Shown: one piece after another, positions 1 through 12,065 of the stretch
Numbering within the stretch: the stretch's first letter is position 1
Layout: each line of letters opens with the position of its first letter
NCBI RefSeq assembly: GCF_019112545.1
Contig: NW_025064881.1
Location: 780,591-844,590, forward strand
Reading direction: 5' to 3'
Length of the DNA: 64,000 bases
DNA from: Guyanagaster necrorhizus
Taxonomy: Eukaryota; Basidiomycota; Agaricomycetes; Agaricales; Physalacriaceae
Translations under genes and position numbers: made by a program
Notes under the pieces: generated by a model
Database searches by the model: none
What the model was told of the DNA's origin: nothing
The model's input: the letters and a program-made list of their open reading frames with translations, nothing else

Positions 1-1536
1 CACGCTCGGAAAGGCGTTCACCCATGGTCCAAAGCTCGAACGACGGCCCTATGCGTTCAGGACGTAGCATAGCCGCAAAGCTTGGAGTGGCCATCATATG
101 AGAGCAGTTGAGCTCTGATAGAACAGCTTCCGGATTCGTAAGCAGACGTTGACGATTTGCGGCGCATATCGTCGTGCCGGATGAGAAATTCATAAATGTC
201 TCCATAAGAGACTAGAGAGGATGAGTGCGAGAGGACAATAGAGAGTTGAAATAACTTACAGGGTCAAAAGTTGCAGCAGCAAACTGGAACCATCGGGTTC
301 CTGGAGGAAGAGCACGAACCGCAAGATGAGAAGAGATTGAGCACGCCGCTGCCAAATGGGTAATCTGAACACCTTTGGGTTTCCCCGTCGAACCGGAGGT
401 GAAAAGAACTACCAGAAAGTGAAGAAGTTATTCTATATATTTTGGATTTGTTACGCACCATATGCCAGATCTGATTCGCAGGGAGGTTCCCATTCCAGAG
501 GTGCTTCTGCGGGTGCACACGCAGATGCTACATCTACCCAGTGCACGTCCTCGATAGCATCCATCCATTCAGGACGGAATCCCATCCCAAGAACAACTGG
601 TGCACCAACGTCCCGAACCAATTCCAAGATACGCTCAACTGGAGCAGTATCTAGACCCGGAAGAGGTGAAAACGCACAACCAGCACGTAGAACTGATATG
701 TATCCGACATACAGCTCCGGAGAAGGAGGTACTGCCAATGGGATAATGCTCTTTCTCTCATGGACGAAATGATGCAGAATCCGGGCAATCGTATAGGACC
801 GCTGGTCCAATTGGCGGTAAGATATAGCACGACGAGGAGCATTTTGAACATCCAAAAAATCAACGGCCGTTGCATCTGGATTAGCAGCGGCTTTCTGGAG
901 GAATGCACCGTGGAGAAGAGCAGGCCGTTCAGCTGAAAACGGGTAGGCCTGCGGCGGATGATTCACGAGAGAAAGTTCGTCATCGTTGGTACAGAAAACA
1001 GCAGTACCGCTTTCTTGGGTATACAAGTGCAGCAATCGCCATGCTAGAGAATTTGGAATATGCTTTTCGGAGAACTGGAGGACAAGAGACGAGGATCTGA
1101 TTTGGAGATGGAATAATACGTGTGCAAGGGTCTGCCAAAGCACGTGAGTGTGTGAATTATCGTCGGGAGCACAGTTGCTCACCTTGGGTTCCGACGACGA
1201 CGACGACGACGATGATAATTGAACCTCGACAGCCTCCAGTCCGGTCACCTGGGAATTCCGGAGAGTGATGACACTCTCTGTTGAATCTTGCTCGTCTTTT
1301 CCCTCTGCGATAACACAAGCATCGTCTTGAAACCGAAACGCAAACTCGCCGGTCGTCCCTATCAGCGTGCGTACAACAGCAGCGAAAGCCAAAACATCCG
1401 CTGACGAAGAAGCAGAAATGTTCAGTTTGATGACAGTGGTCGGGTCTTGGGCGCCGCCAACGACAGAAGGGAAGAAACACGGAACACGGGTTGGGGGCAA
1501 GGCGCGCACTGGCTCTTCTGGCGACAAAGAATCCAT
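1..1536 (-). CDS. NRPS-type adenylating enzyme, 5' part; probable siderophore synthetase
   Basis: Three exons read on the minus strand: 1536-459, 408-260 and 211-1, the last running off the window. The introns (458-409, 50 bp; 259-212, 48 bp) have GT/AG ends and keep the frame. The protein has about 150 N-terminal residues of unclear nature, including an eight-serine run coded by a CGA-type microsatellite near 1192-1216. Adenylation-domain core motifs follow in order: A1-like ISYRQL, A2-like [13 protein letters not shown]3 [11 protein letters not shown] (split by intron 1) and an A4-like ATFDPS. This fold activates an amino or carboxylic acid as its adenylate. ATG 1536 was chosen because an upstream in-frame ATG (1668) would put the GATA boxes inside the coding region. 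Starting directly with an A domain, together with those boxes, suggests a ferrichrome-type synthetase, but an NRPS-like reductase or another acyl-adenylate enzyme is possible because the downstream domains are outside the window. Confidence 0.78.
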
Positions 1537-1630
1537 CTTGACGTATACCACCTTCAGTACGTCCTGGACTCTCTGACTGTGCTGTTTTCGGGGGCTTTTT
1601 TTCTTTCGATAATTCAAGCATACGCATCTT

Positions 1631-1639
1631 ATCAGATAA
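1631..1639. promoter_or_regulatory. GATA-factor iron box, ATCAGATAA
   Basis: ATCAGATAA lies 95 bp upstream of the chosen start of the adenylation gene. It fits the ATCWGATAA consensus reported for fungal iron-sensing GATA repressors of the SREA/Urbs1 type, which switch off siderophore synthesis when iron is plentiful. The match is direct; binding is inferred. Confidence 0.55.
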
Positions 1640-1679
1640 TTTTTTGGTCTAATCTTGGCCTGCGTCATCGAATTGGACC

Positions 1680-1698
1680 TATCTGATCTTATCAGATA
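1680..1698. promoter_or_regulatory. Inverted pair of GATA sites, TATCTGAT-CTT-ATCAGATA
   Basis: A perfect 8-bp inverted repeat with a 3-bp spacer, each arm holding a GATA core with the ATCAGATA context. It lies about 144 bp upstream of the adenylation start and about 40 bp beyond the first GATA box. Paired GATA sites are typical of fungal iron- or nitrogen-regulated promoters. Confidence 0.55.
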
Positions 1699-1699
1699 C

Positions 1700-4287
1700 T
1701 TTCGGCTTCCGGGATTCTTTCAATTCCAAATTTCCGAAGAACTTACGTTCCAGAATACATTCTATCGCCATCTGTATAAAAACCATGCGGTCCTTCACTT
1801 CTGGAGAGCTATAAACATGCGCTGTACTCGTCCTACTAACCAATGATATTCACAAGAATCACAACTTTGGAGACATGACCTTACGGTCCCATTCTAGTTC
1901 CTTACAGGTAAGAAGTATCAAACAAACCACACGACTCCTAGCCCTGTGGTTATGCCCTGATATCTACATGCGGATCATTCAAGGCTCAATGAACAGCCAT
2001 TTCCATCGGATTTACCACCATTTGAGAATTTTGACTTACTAATTCCCGTTCGCAGTCGACGCGCGGTTGCCAACGATACGCATGGTGCATGAACGCCACT
2101 GAATCTGACTGATGCATTGTCCGACCAATGAATTGAACATTGTATGTGGCTTCTTCGCGTCTCCAGGTTTCGTGGCCCATATTTTCGGAAAATAGTCTTA
2201 CTGAGGTGACATTACTAAAAGTGTCCGATGCAAATCATCTCAAATAGAATGGTCATAACGGTCCGTCACCATCATGCCGCTCATATTATGGAGAAGGTTA
2301 CAATCGACCCGAGTGCGCAACCTAAGCCTGCCTAGGCCACCTAGGCTCATAACAGACATGGGATGACAGTAACCTTCGGATCGTTTTCTAAGAAAGGCGT
2401 CAGCCCTGACGAAATCGGCGTAAGGTCTTCATGGTTCATCCGTTTTCCAGCCAAATTGACAAAAATCATCAAAAAGCCGATGAATCCGGTCCTTCAAGTC
2501 CGCAAGGCTCCCTGTCTCCATAGCTCTGGATGCACGAGATTCTTCCGCGAGGTCCTAAGGTGCCTCAGTCGTTCCGGCCCTCCACCTGTAACAGGTAGTT
2601 TCTACAATTCTATGGGGCTCGATCACCAAATATTCATAGGTACTCTCCGTGACCTGGTTTGCAGAGTCATACGACATAGGGGCAAAATATACTCTACTCG
2701 GAAGGCTTCGGATTTTTCGGAGCTACGAGGACTGGACGAATCAATTTCATCGTGGCCACTACTTACACAAAATGACAGTCAAGATATAGAAAGATCCGCA
2801 GAATGGTGTACATGTAAGATATGCGCATGCGCTGTGACGTATTACTTACAAACTGTTCGTCGCACTATTCAACTTTTCGGCCGAAAGTTCCCCCATCGCT
2901 ATGGCTCATGAACTGCAAGACGGCAATCATATCTTGCCGATGGCTGCCCTCTCCTTTTTTCCCATCCTACTGTTCCCGGAAACGTCATGAGCAAGTCGAA
3001 AGGTGGAACATGAACGTTTGAACAACTGGACAACCTATCCCTTATTGGAAATGAACATTGATATTCTACTACGTGGACGAGTTCCGCGAGAATATAATAA
3101 AGCGGGGCTCGCCAGGCTACACAGAACAACAGTATTATCCGGTGTTGAAGTGGCCCAACGGGGTGCCTGGCACAATGAATGGGAGTGGCTTTCTTGACCC
3201 GTATCGATAGAGATTTCTGTCTCTTCTCGGAGACAAAATATCATATCTATTTTCGACAGCAAGCAAAACATATTCAGATATAGAGAACTGAACTTCGCGT
3301 TCGGGTTTCCAGACAGAAATTGCGAGACGTTACAGACGAGATCCCCGGTCTCTCTATTCCCCCTACACCTAGAAACTAAGTTTACTCCTGATGATATCTA
3401 CTTATTGCGAAGTGAGGGTCATATCGTGGACATTGCGTGATTCAGTCGTATCGCGCCCCGGGTCTAATGAGCAGTCGGGAAGAGGAAAACGGGCCTGACA
3501 TTGATGCCTCGGTGTCAGTAGTAGGGAACATAGATCCGGTAGAGCGCGGTTAAATGGGGGGGCAGATGGGTTCCACACCGGGATCTAGCCCGGAATGAGC
3601 AGCTGACATACTGCAGTCGAATGTTGATGATAGGGTGAACGCGGACCAGAAGAGCGCTCTAAAGTCGCGGTTATTATACACGTTTAGCCGTTGACTTCGG
3701 TTCGTTCACTGAGCGTTTTACGAGGTGATAGGTACAAGGGGCCCAGGTGAGGGAGATAAGAGGGATACTAATGGATCGTTGGTAGGGTAGATGGTTACTC
3801 GGCAGTCTAAAATGTCACTTGGATGGAGAAAGAAGTTATATGAGGCTTATATAAGTTGACACGGGCTAAGATCCCTAGTCATTAGATCTAGTCAACCTTG
3901 AAGTAATTGTAGGAATGAGAATAATGCACTGTTATGCATCCCCGAATCTCATCGCCGTTCACTTAGCAAGTCTGGACATACCAATCACCTTGTACTCGCA
4001 GGTTCCTGCTCTGAACATCCAGTACGTATAGTCCAAAATCGCATCATTATTTTGGGGATATAGCTCCGGAACGAATCATCGAATCTGGAAAAAATACGAA
4101 GCATCAGATACTACTGGCTAATTTTTCATAATAGTATTCAAGACAGGGCGTAGAAAAGGTCGTCACCAGTTTGTACAAGTGAATAATGATATATCTCTGG
4201 CTGTAATCCAAGGTTCGAAAGTGACAATCCGAAGCCTCGAAATGTACGGAATATCTGACCAGATGTCCTTCGGCGGTATCCTCCTCC
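1700..4287. other. Intergenic region, no recognised gene
   Basis: About 2.6 kb between the adenylation gene's promoter and the 3' end of the homeodomain gene. Base composition and CpG content resemble the flanking genes, not the transposon block. A 182-codon open frame (2363-2911, plus) exists, but it has no recognisable domain and atypical composition, so I do not call it. No tRNA, rRNA or repeat could be supported by eye. Confidence 0.5.
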
Positions 4288-5131
4288 TCAGGCCGGGCGA
4301 CCCAACCGACACAATGCCAGAGCCGCACGCAGCATATCGTCGTCCGGCTCAGCACGGCTACGCACGGTGATATTTCCTCCCGGTACCCTGGTACACCTTG
4401 GCTCGCTCGTGCTCCAGGCCCTTGGGGATGTGATGGCCTCGTCGGTCGCATCATCCGTCTCGTCCCCATCATCAGCCGTGCTCCTCTCCTTCTCCGCCAT
4501 CCTGCGGCGCGCGCATGCCCACTCTAATGTATGTCTCCGCGTAAGCTTGCCGAAAGCCACGTACTCCTTCTCTGGCGGGCTGGTAGGAGGAGCCGGTGGT
4601 GAAGAGGGCATACTGTCCCATAGGGACGCGTTGCGATCTTGTTTGCGAGACGGAGTGCCGGGCGCATGGTGACGCTCAGAACGTGAAGCAATATGGTCGA
4701 GTGATGGACGCGCCGCGAGCTGCGACGCGTAGGGTTTGGATTGGGGCTTAGGCTTCGGCTTTGGAGCAGCGTCAACAACAGTGTCACGGGTCGATGGTAT
4801 ACTACTCAGCGACCCCTTCCGCTCCATCTGGCGCTTGTTTTGGAACCAAATTGTGACGGACTTAAGCTCCCTTGAATTTGATATAAGAACAACGACGGAA
4901 GAAAATTTTTTGCCGCACATACATTGCACCTGCTTTTGCTACGCCGTCGCGCTGCTCCCGCGACGGGTGGGACGTTTGATGGAAAAGATTTTCGAGCATC
5001 ATCAGCTGCACGCTGGTAAAGCGTTTCCGAGTGCGCCGTGAGCGCATCGCATGGGCAATGCTTCCGGCATCGTCCGACTCGACACTGGTCGACGAAGATG
5101 TCCGCGAGAGGGTGGGGGATACCAAGGACAT
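4288..5131 (-). CDS. Homeodomain transcription factor
   Basis: Two minus-strand exons, 5131-4923 and 4870-4288, join across a 52-bp intron (4922-4871, GTATGT donor) to give 263 residues. The homeodomain spans about residues 31-90 and has the normal 60-residue, non-TALE length. It starts with a basic RRTRKRF arm, has P26 and R31 equivalents, and its recognition helix reads SVTIWFQNKRQ, with W48, F49 and N51 at the expected places. The intron falls inside the homeodomain, between helix 2 and helix 3. Splicing one codon across it restores exact homeodomain spacing, which is why this donor was chosen over the GT nine bases upstream. The rest is low-complexity (K/P and S/P-rich, then an acidic stretch), as in many fungal transcription factors. 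ATG 5131 was chosen because a TATA box lies about 60 bp upstream. The target genes are unknown; it is not clearly a mating-type HD1 or HD2 protein. Confidence 0.88.
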
Positions 5132-5188
5132 GGGGCATAGATGTGGTAGAATGAGAGGAACAGCAGGTGGGGTGATAGGACGTGATGA

Positions 5189-5199
5189 CTTATATAATA
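5189..5199 (-). promoter_or_regulatory. TATA box of the homeodomain gene
   Basis: On the minus strand this reads TATTATATAAG, 58-68 bp upstream of the chosen ATG at 5131. An E-box-like CACGTG lies a little farther upstream (about 5239-5244). Confidence 0.5.
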
Positions 5200-5287
5200 C
5201 ATTCCAATTCCAACCCAAACGTCGCGTACGCGTTAGTCACGTGTAAAGTGCCCGTCTACTTCCGAAGACGGTAACTGCCCGATTATG

Positions 5288-5299
5288 TTAGGGTTAGGG
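5288..5299 (+). repeat. Interstitial telomere-like motif, (TTAGGG)2
   Basis: Two exact TTAGGG units followed by TTT. TTAGGG is the telomere repeat of many basidiomycetes. It sits exactly where CpG-containing genic DNA turns into AT-rich, CpG-poor DNA. Confidence 0.7.
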
Positions 5300-5302
5300 T
5301 TT

Positions 5303-8135
5303 CGCAGGTAGATCATGATCAGTTTTCTGGCTTTGCATAATATTCTCTTCAGTGCCCATAAAGTAGCAGGGATATCCAAGAAGGAGACTTACAACCATTA
5401 TATTTCATTGGCTATGAGCAAGGCAAATTCAATGAGAAAAGATGGAAATCTGTTCTGAGACTGGGCTTGGGTTCACCTGCAGGTGCATATTATCACCCTG
5501 GATTATCATTTACTTTCTAATAGTTCTACAGACATGTTGGAAACATACTTAGAATCAATGAAATTTTATTTAATTTATAATGATATCCAGTTCAACAATA
5601 ATGACAAACTGTAATTTTTAACCTTGACCTTCAAATGATAGGCATATGATTTTGCTCAGGGCAAGGAAAAAAGGCAGCTACAGCCATGCTTGAGGTTAAT
5701 TTGTCTCCTGCTTCAGGTACAACTCTGAATAGAGAGTTAATCACACCTAATAGTCAGACTTATCCTGTATGCTCCAAGCAGTGAAAGTAGCCCTCTCATG
5801 ATTTGGCATGCTTTGGATGTGGTAAATCCAACCAAGACACATACAGAGATAGTATCTGACTTGCAGAGAAAGCTACACAAGAGATTAATTAAGGCTTCTA
5901 GAAAATGAATGCCATAAACCCATTTATGTCATAGAGAATAAATAAGAAAAGACAAATTTTTAGCTGGAACACTTCTGATGCTTTGATTATGTCCAATCAT
6001 GATTTTGTTTGAGCTGGGAGACAAAGGTTTCATATACTTATTGTGCCCTCCAGCTGCTGTACTTGGTGCTGTGTGAGGAGGTGCCACAAGGATAGACCAC
6101 TTGTATGACAAATATGAGCCACAGTAGCTTGGACTAGATTTCTAGTCACTGAATAGATCAAAGGTGATGAACCTTTACTGTTGGTGTACAATTGTACATT
6201 CATAGACCATGAGTATAAACTGCATAACTGGAGAGCTGGCATCTGTTTGTATTTGTCTCATCTTGTACAGTGATTTAGATCTGTGAAGATATACCAGATG
6301 ATATGACAGAACAAAAAGAAACATTAAAACAATAATTTATTGAATAAGTCTTGTCTATCAGTCTTCTTCCTAAGTTCAGTAATCATTGCATTGTAACATA
6401 CCCATAGAAAGCAGATGTCAACCAAGTGATTTCCCTAGAATATCAACTGTTTGACTCCAAGAAAGTCATATCAGAACATAACCTCCAACTTTCTAATCCT
6501 CTTCAGACCATTCTCCTTAAATGACTTGCTGTATGTGTACACAATGTCTAGCTCAGTTATCTGTTCTGGTAAGTAAAGCCATGTGAATTCAATACTATTG
6601 CACCACCAGTTGTGGTAGTTCATCAATATCTGTGAGACATTGGAGAAAATGTGTACAAGTAATAGTATGACATCACAGATATCTTGCTATACTGGATGCA
6701 CTATGAGATTATATGAATGGATATCAAGTTTAAGGGCAAAGAATAGAGACTAGCAGAATATCAACAGTGACAATGAAGAGTCAACACACTATAAGGCTAT
6801 AGTGTCTCATTGTAGAATATGGTTAATGATATAGTTAAGGTGGGAAGGTGTGAGAATATGTACATCAGTACAGAACATGCAAGTGAATTCTCAGGAGAAT
6901 GACTTGCTCATGAGAAGGAATGAGGTTGCCATTATAAGTCATTCAAAGAGTGTGAGAAGAAGGGCCTATGCTTTCTTGATGATCAGACCAAGTATTTCAA
7001 CAGAACTATATCTGTCATTGTTTAACAGCAATTGTAGAGATGATGTATTCAGCTAAATTGTTTGAAGATTTGTATGATTGAAAGCATTGTAGCTCTTGCA
7101 TTTTATATCTGATGGTGCTCCACATTTTAGTGATTCAGGTATTAACAATCAAAAAACTGTCTCAGTGATTGACCACAGACTCTTGCCTCTGTTACCAGGT
7201 GGATTTCTGAGCCTTTTCAAACACCATACAGTGCTAATGAGATCTACTTTGGGAGTGACTATCAACAAATGTTGTCTTACATCTTTTCTGATATCCTTAG
7301 GAAGAAATGATTAGTTCAATAATAGTAGACTATAACATATTAACTCTTCTTTCAGAGATGTTCTGGTTTCAAAGTTCTTATGTCTTAAGAAAGTGATTCT
7401 GCAGTATAAAACACTGACTCAGATGACCCCCAGAACACTTGTATGACCAAGCCATGATGACATTATAGTGGCAGTCCAACTGGTTTATAAATACTGATAT
7501 CAAGTCAAACTTAATTCTGAACATGGAATATTAGAATGTCCTATCTGTTTGTCTATCTGCCAAACTGTTCTCAATCTAATGTCATGTTACTTCTTCTATT
7601 ACAGTGAGCATATTGCTAGGACAGGATACCATCAAAACTGAGTTGGTAGAGGTGTGCTGTATAATAGCTCATATAAATAAGAGTAGCTATAGGTTTATTT
7701 TAAGTGGTTGGTGGTAAAAAACAGTCTGAGAATGAGACAGAGAGACAAAGCCTAAAGACATTACAACTTGAGGAAGTAAAAAAATTGCTTACTTGGCCAA
7801 AGTCTGATCAACTGCATTTTAGAGCTGTAATCACATGTCTTCTCTCTGTTTCAAGAGCCAGAAAAGTTAGATCTGAGGGCATCCTGGTCTATGTGCTGTA
7901 ATCACTGGATATTTGTCCTCAGATGAGGACTGCAGTTAATCATGAACAGAAACTGCAGTTGTAGAATGAATGTTGAGTGACAGAGACAGACAAGCTTTGT
8001 CATTTCAAATAGGGAGATCTGTAGGTCATATTTTATAGAGTGGCTCTCATCATAGATGTGCCCTATGCCTGTATAGTGCTTGCTATATAGCTAGTTGATG
8101 AACTAAAAATTGTCTGACCACATATATCCTGATCA
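5303..8135. other. AT-rich, CpG-poor decayed DNA of unknown origin
   Basis: About 2.8 kb between the telomere-like motif and the left LTR of element C. CpG is nearly absent, as in the old retroelements to the right, so this is probably an old, heavily mutated repeat. One plus-strand frame looks coding-like between about 6690 and 7320 (open pieces 6850-7056 and 7096-7314, same frame, few stops), but I recognise no domain. No LTR, reverse transcriptase, integrase or host gene was identified. Confidence 0.4.
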
Positions 8136-8751
8136 TGTTAGATCTCTATTAAACACTCACAAATATCTAGCACTGCTTCTGCTGAGGTCCAATTCTAGGT
8201 TCTGAGTCTAAGTCTGGTTTTGGTATAAAGATATAATGAGGATGACAAGATAGGCAATAAGAATTTTGTGAATAAGGATAAAAGGTTGTGGCTGGTAGAT
8301 ATAGTCTACTATTGTGGCAAGAGTATTCATATCAGGTAGTCAGAGAGTTTAGCAGGTGTATTAAACCTTAGCTCAAGACTGGGATACATCAGTGTATACT
8401 ACTGCCTTAAATACTATCTAAAGAACCCTGTATCCTATAGATGACTATTGTCTGCTTTCTATGCCCTCTGCTCATTGTCTGGGATAACAATGACTGTGCC
8501 CTTGCTTTTATTTGTCATTGTTGCTCTGCTATACCATCACTATAGTGAGTTTTCCATATGCCACAGTTCCTATTATATTCAAGATGTGAGACAGCAATGG
8601 TTACTACATTGTTCCTTATCATCTTATTATATATCAATGAATAAGGCATAGCCATGGCGTTATTATATTTTCATTATCTTTTGTAAGGTTGACCTGTGGT
8701 CAGGATTGGTAAGCATCAGCAGGTCATGATTTAAGGGCAAAAATCATAACA
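8136..8751 (-). repeat. Element C 3' LTR
   Basis: The right end (AATCATAACA, 8751) is certain because it abuts the conserved polypurine tract of the family. The left end is placed at TGTTAGATCT (8136), which matches the terminus of the D LTR read in the same direction. Inside is the family signature TTAGCTCAAGACT (8368-8380) with a TATTTAAG-like box, both in minus orientation. The left end is less sure than the right; no second LTR lies in the window. Confidence 0.6.
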
Positions 8752-11700
8752 TTACTCTCTCTTTAAGACAATCATCCTCAATTGCTCAGAGCAGCCTAGA
8801 GAAAAGAGATCATGCTTCATTCTTGCCATCAATTTCAGTGGAAGCATCATTGGTGCAGTCAAGAAAATGGAGTTGGTTGACAAAGGTTCTGGTGGCTAGG
8901 TTATCTTCCTCTTTCTATATAAATAGCTTTTTGCATTCAAAGAGGTGTTGGTCTTTTCTAAAGAGTAATCTTCACATATGGATAGTCAGACTTGTCAAAT
9001 ATTGGTCAACCCAATAAGGCAAAGTTGACAGCTGCCAGAGAATTTTAGCATGCTTGATATTTGGCAATAAGAATCTTTGCATGCAGAAGGTCTTTTTCTG
9101 CATACTATCAGTTTTCCTTGTTGCTGTATCTCTTGAAATAGACTAAAAACCACTGTTTCCTGTATTGAATCTTATCATCAAGAATAGCATTGATTTCATA
9201 TTTGTCTTCATCATCAACTATTATAGATTTAGGTGATGGTGGTTTCTGCTGATTAGAGAATTCAGCTTGTTGGAATGGTTTGAGCAAGGCTTCATTGAAG
9301 ACTGAATGGATTTTCCAAGTCTTCAGAATAGATAACTTATATACTCCATCATCTACTTTTTTTGTGATCTTAAAGAGCCTTTCATATTTGTTGTCCAACT
9401 TTTTCATAGTTCTGTCTATCTTCAGGTTTTTCATGTGTAGCATGATCTGATCTCCTGGTTGATACTCTTTTCTGATGCCCTTTTCTTGTCATATTGTTTC
9501 TTTATCAAGTCTGCTGCTTTTAGAAACACTTATTCTCTCTCATCATGAATCTTTTTCATTTTAGCAGCAAAATCTTTTGCTCAGGACACTTGACTGTCCC
9601 TTTATGAGGAGTTCATTTCAGTGTTAGAGTGTATGCTAGTGTTTACAAAGAATAGGCTAAAGCCTGTGATAGAGTTTTCTTGATTGTTGTGAGTGAATCC
9701 TGCTAAGGAGAGCCATTCTGCCCAGTCATCCTGCTGGTGATTGATGAATATTCATAAATATTTTTCAATCTCTTGATTGACCCTCTCTGTTTGTTCATCC
9801 ATTTGGGGATGATATACTGTTGATAAATTTCTGATGATTCTGAGTAGCTTGTATAGCTCTCTTATGAACTGTGAGATGAATTGTGGGCCTTGATCTGAGA
9901 TGATTTTGTCTGGAAGGCCATGGTGAGCATATACATGATTTTGAAAAAGTCATGCCCACCCTTCTGCAGTCAAACTTGTGTTAGTGGCAATAGGAATAAG
10001 TTCTTTAGAAAATTGATCCACAATGGTTAGAATGGCATCATGTCCTTTGGACTCAGAGAGAGAGCCTATCATATCTACTGAAATCACCTTCTATTTGTCT
10101 AAAGAAATCTCATTAGGATGTAATGGTGTCCACTTCTGGGTGCTGGCTTTAGTTTTTTGGCATATTTTGCACCCTTTGATATAGGCTTCTATCAATTTTT
10201 GAAAGTTAGGCCACCAATAGTTTTGAGTGATCAGCTCCTGTGTTTTTGTGATCCCTGGATATTCTGCCATTAGATGATCATAGCAGATGGCTATGATTTT
10301 TCCTCTAGCTTTTTGCTAGCTGAGATGTACAATCAGTCATAAAAATAGGGTATTCCCTACTCAAGGGTCCACTCTTTCTTTTTATTATCAATGGCTAACT
10401 GTACTGAGTCCTTTATGAATTTCTTTTCCCTTCATATCTTTTTTAAGATTTCAGAGACAGTTGGAAAGATCATAGCATTCATATAGAACATTTCTGACTT
10501 GAGTACTATCATTTCTTCATTATCCTTTCTCTCTTGGTCATAGTCTGCCTTTTAGCTGAGTAGGTCTGTCTTTTTGTTGGCAGCATCCAGTTTATGATAA
10601 AGGCTAAAGTGGTATTTAGCCAATTCTGTTACCCATTGTGCTTGTCATCAATTCAGTTTTTGTGATTTTTTGAAATATTGGAGGTTTTGATGATCAGTCT
10701 ATATTTCAAAATCATACTTGGCTTCTATCAAATAATGATGCTGTTTATCCAAGACTATCATTATTGTGAGCAACTCCTTGTTATAGATTTCATAATTTCA
10801 TTCTATGATAGAGAGTGCTTTTGACAGGTATGCAATTAGTTTTCACTGTCTCTTCTGTTTTTGGCTGAGAATAGCTCCTAAGGCCCCTTCAGATGCATTT
10901 GCTTTAACCTTAAACTTTTCATCATCAATGGGAATGGCTAGGATGAGATCTGAATAGATCCAGTGCTTGATTTTTTGGAATGCCTGTTCCTGGACTTCTT
11001 CTCACTTCCACTCTGCCTTTTCAGTAAGCTTAGTTAGTGGCAAGGCCACTCAGCTATATCCTTCTATGAATCATCAATAGAAGTTAGCAAATTCTAAGAA
11101 GGATTGCAATTCTTTCTTCTTGGCTGGCATGGGCCACTCTTGTACTCCTGCTGTCTTTGTGAGATCCATTCATAGCCTTCCTTCAGTGATAATGAGTCCT
11201 AGATATTCTGTTTTCAGGATTTCAAACTTGTATTTTTCTGGTTTTAGATATAATTTGTTTTCTTGAAGAATTTGTAGCATCTGCTATATTATAGCTTGGT
11301 GCTCTTCAAGAGTCTTAGAGAAAATCATTATATCATCCAAATAAATAGTGACCTTCCCTTGTATGATAAGGTCTTGGAAAATATCATTCATCATGGTATG
11401 AAAGATTGCTGGGAAATTGGTGAGTCCAAAAAACATCACCAGTGGCTCAAACAGTTCTCAGTTGGTTCAGAATGCAGCTTTCTATTTGTCTCCTTCTTTG
11501 ATTCAGATATTATTATATTCCCATCAGACATTCAGTTTAATGAAGTACCTGGCTTCTGATAGTTTGTCTATGAACTCAGAAATTAATAAAAGTGGGTATT
11601 GGTTTTTAATAGTAAGGTTATTAAGTTTTCAGTAATCCTAAACTGGTTGCAACTTCCTGTCCTTCTTTTTTATGAAAAAGAAGAGAGAGACTATAGGAGA

Positions 11701-12065
11701 CTTGGATACTTGAATCCTTCTACTAGTTAGATTTTTATCCAGGAATTTGTCTAACTCTTTCTGTTCAGCTCTTTCTAGTGGGTACACCTTGTAGTCCAGA
11801 TTGGTGTTTGCTCCTGATATTAGTTTAATAGCATAATCCCATGATTTTCTTGGTGGTAATTCATCAAAGTTTTTCTTGCTGAATACATTGATAAAGTCTC
11901 TGTACTGTCTGGGAACCATCTCTTCAAAGAACTTCTTAGGCTTCTCTGCATATGTTTTAGCAGCTAACTCATTCAAAGTGGTGCCAGCTGTCTAGATCTC
12001 TATGGCTAGTTGAGAGTCTACTATTAGAAGTTGATCTCTCTCTTCTATTTTCTGCTATATTGTTT
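8752..12065 (-). pseudogene. Element C pol: RT, RNase H, integrase, chromodomain (decayed)
   Basis: Read right to left: a linker and RT start (11976-11638) with the SPIVSLFFFIKKKD motif of Ty3-type RT, the catalytic YLDD box (11343-11332), RNase H (about 10960-10500) and integrase (about 10250-9450). An integrase C-terminal region (9443-9108) follows, including WKIHSVFNEALLKPF, and runs into a chromodomain starting KYEINAILDD and continuing past a frame break to about 9030. The many stops are mostly TGA or TAG, as expected from transitions. The polypurine tract adjoins the LTR at about 8752-8770. Not functional. Confidence 0.82.

Noticed and set aside
1537..1668. Upstream in-frame ATG for the adenylation gene
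   Set aside because: It would add 44 residues of unlikely, basic sequence and place the GATA box inside the coding region; ATG 1536 is preferred.
2363..2911. A 182-codon open frame between the two host genes
   Set aside because: No domain, no convincing start context and atypical composition; other frames in the area are about equally open.
3525..3600. tRNA-like fragments (GGTAGAGCGC and GGTTCCACACC)
   Set aside because: The spacing between the D-arm-like and T-arm-like pieces is too short and no acceptor stem can be drawn.
4862..5218. Homeodomain reading frame continued without splicing, or with the GT at the GCAG|GTGCAA position
   Set aside because: Neither restores the 60-residue spacing to WFQN; the GTATGT donor does so exactly.
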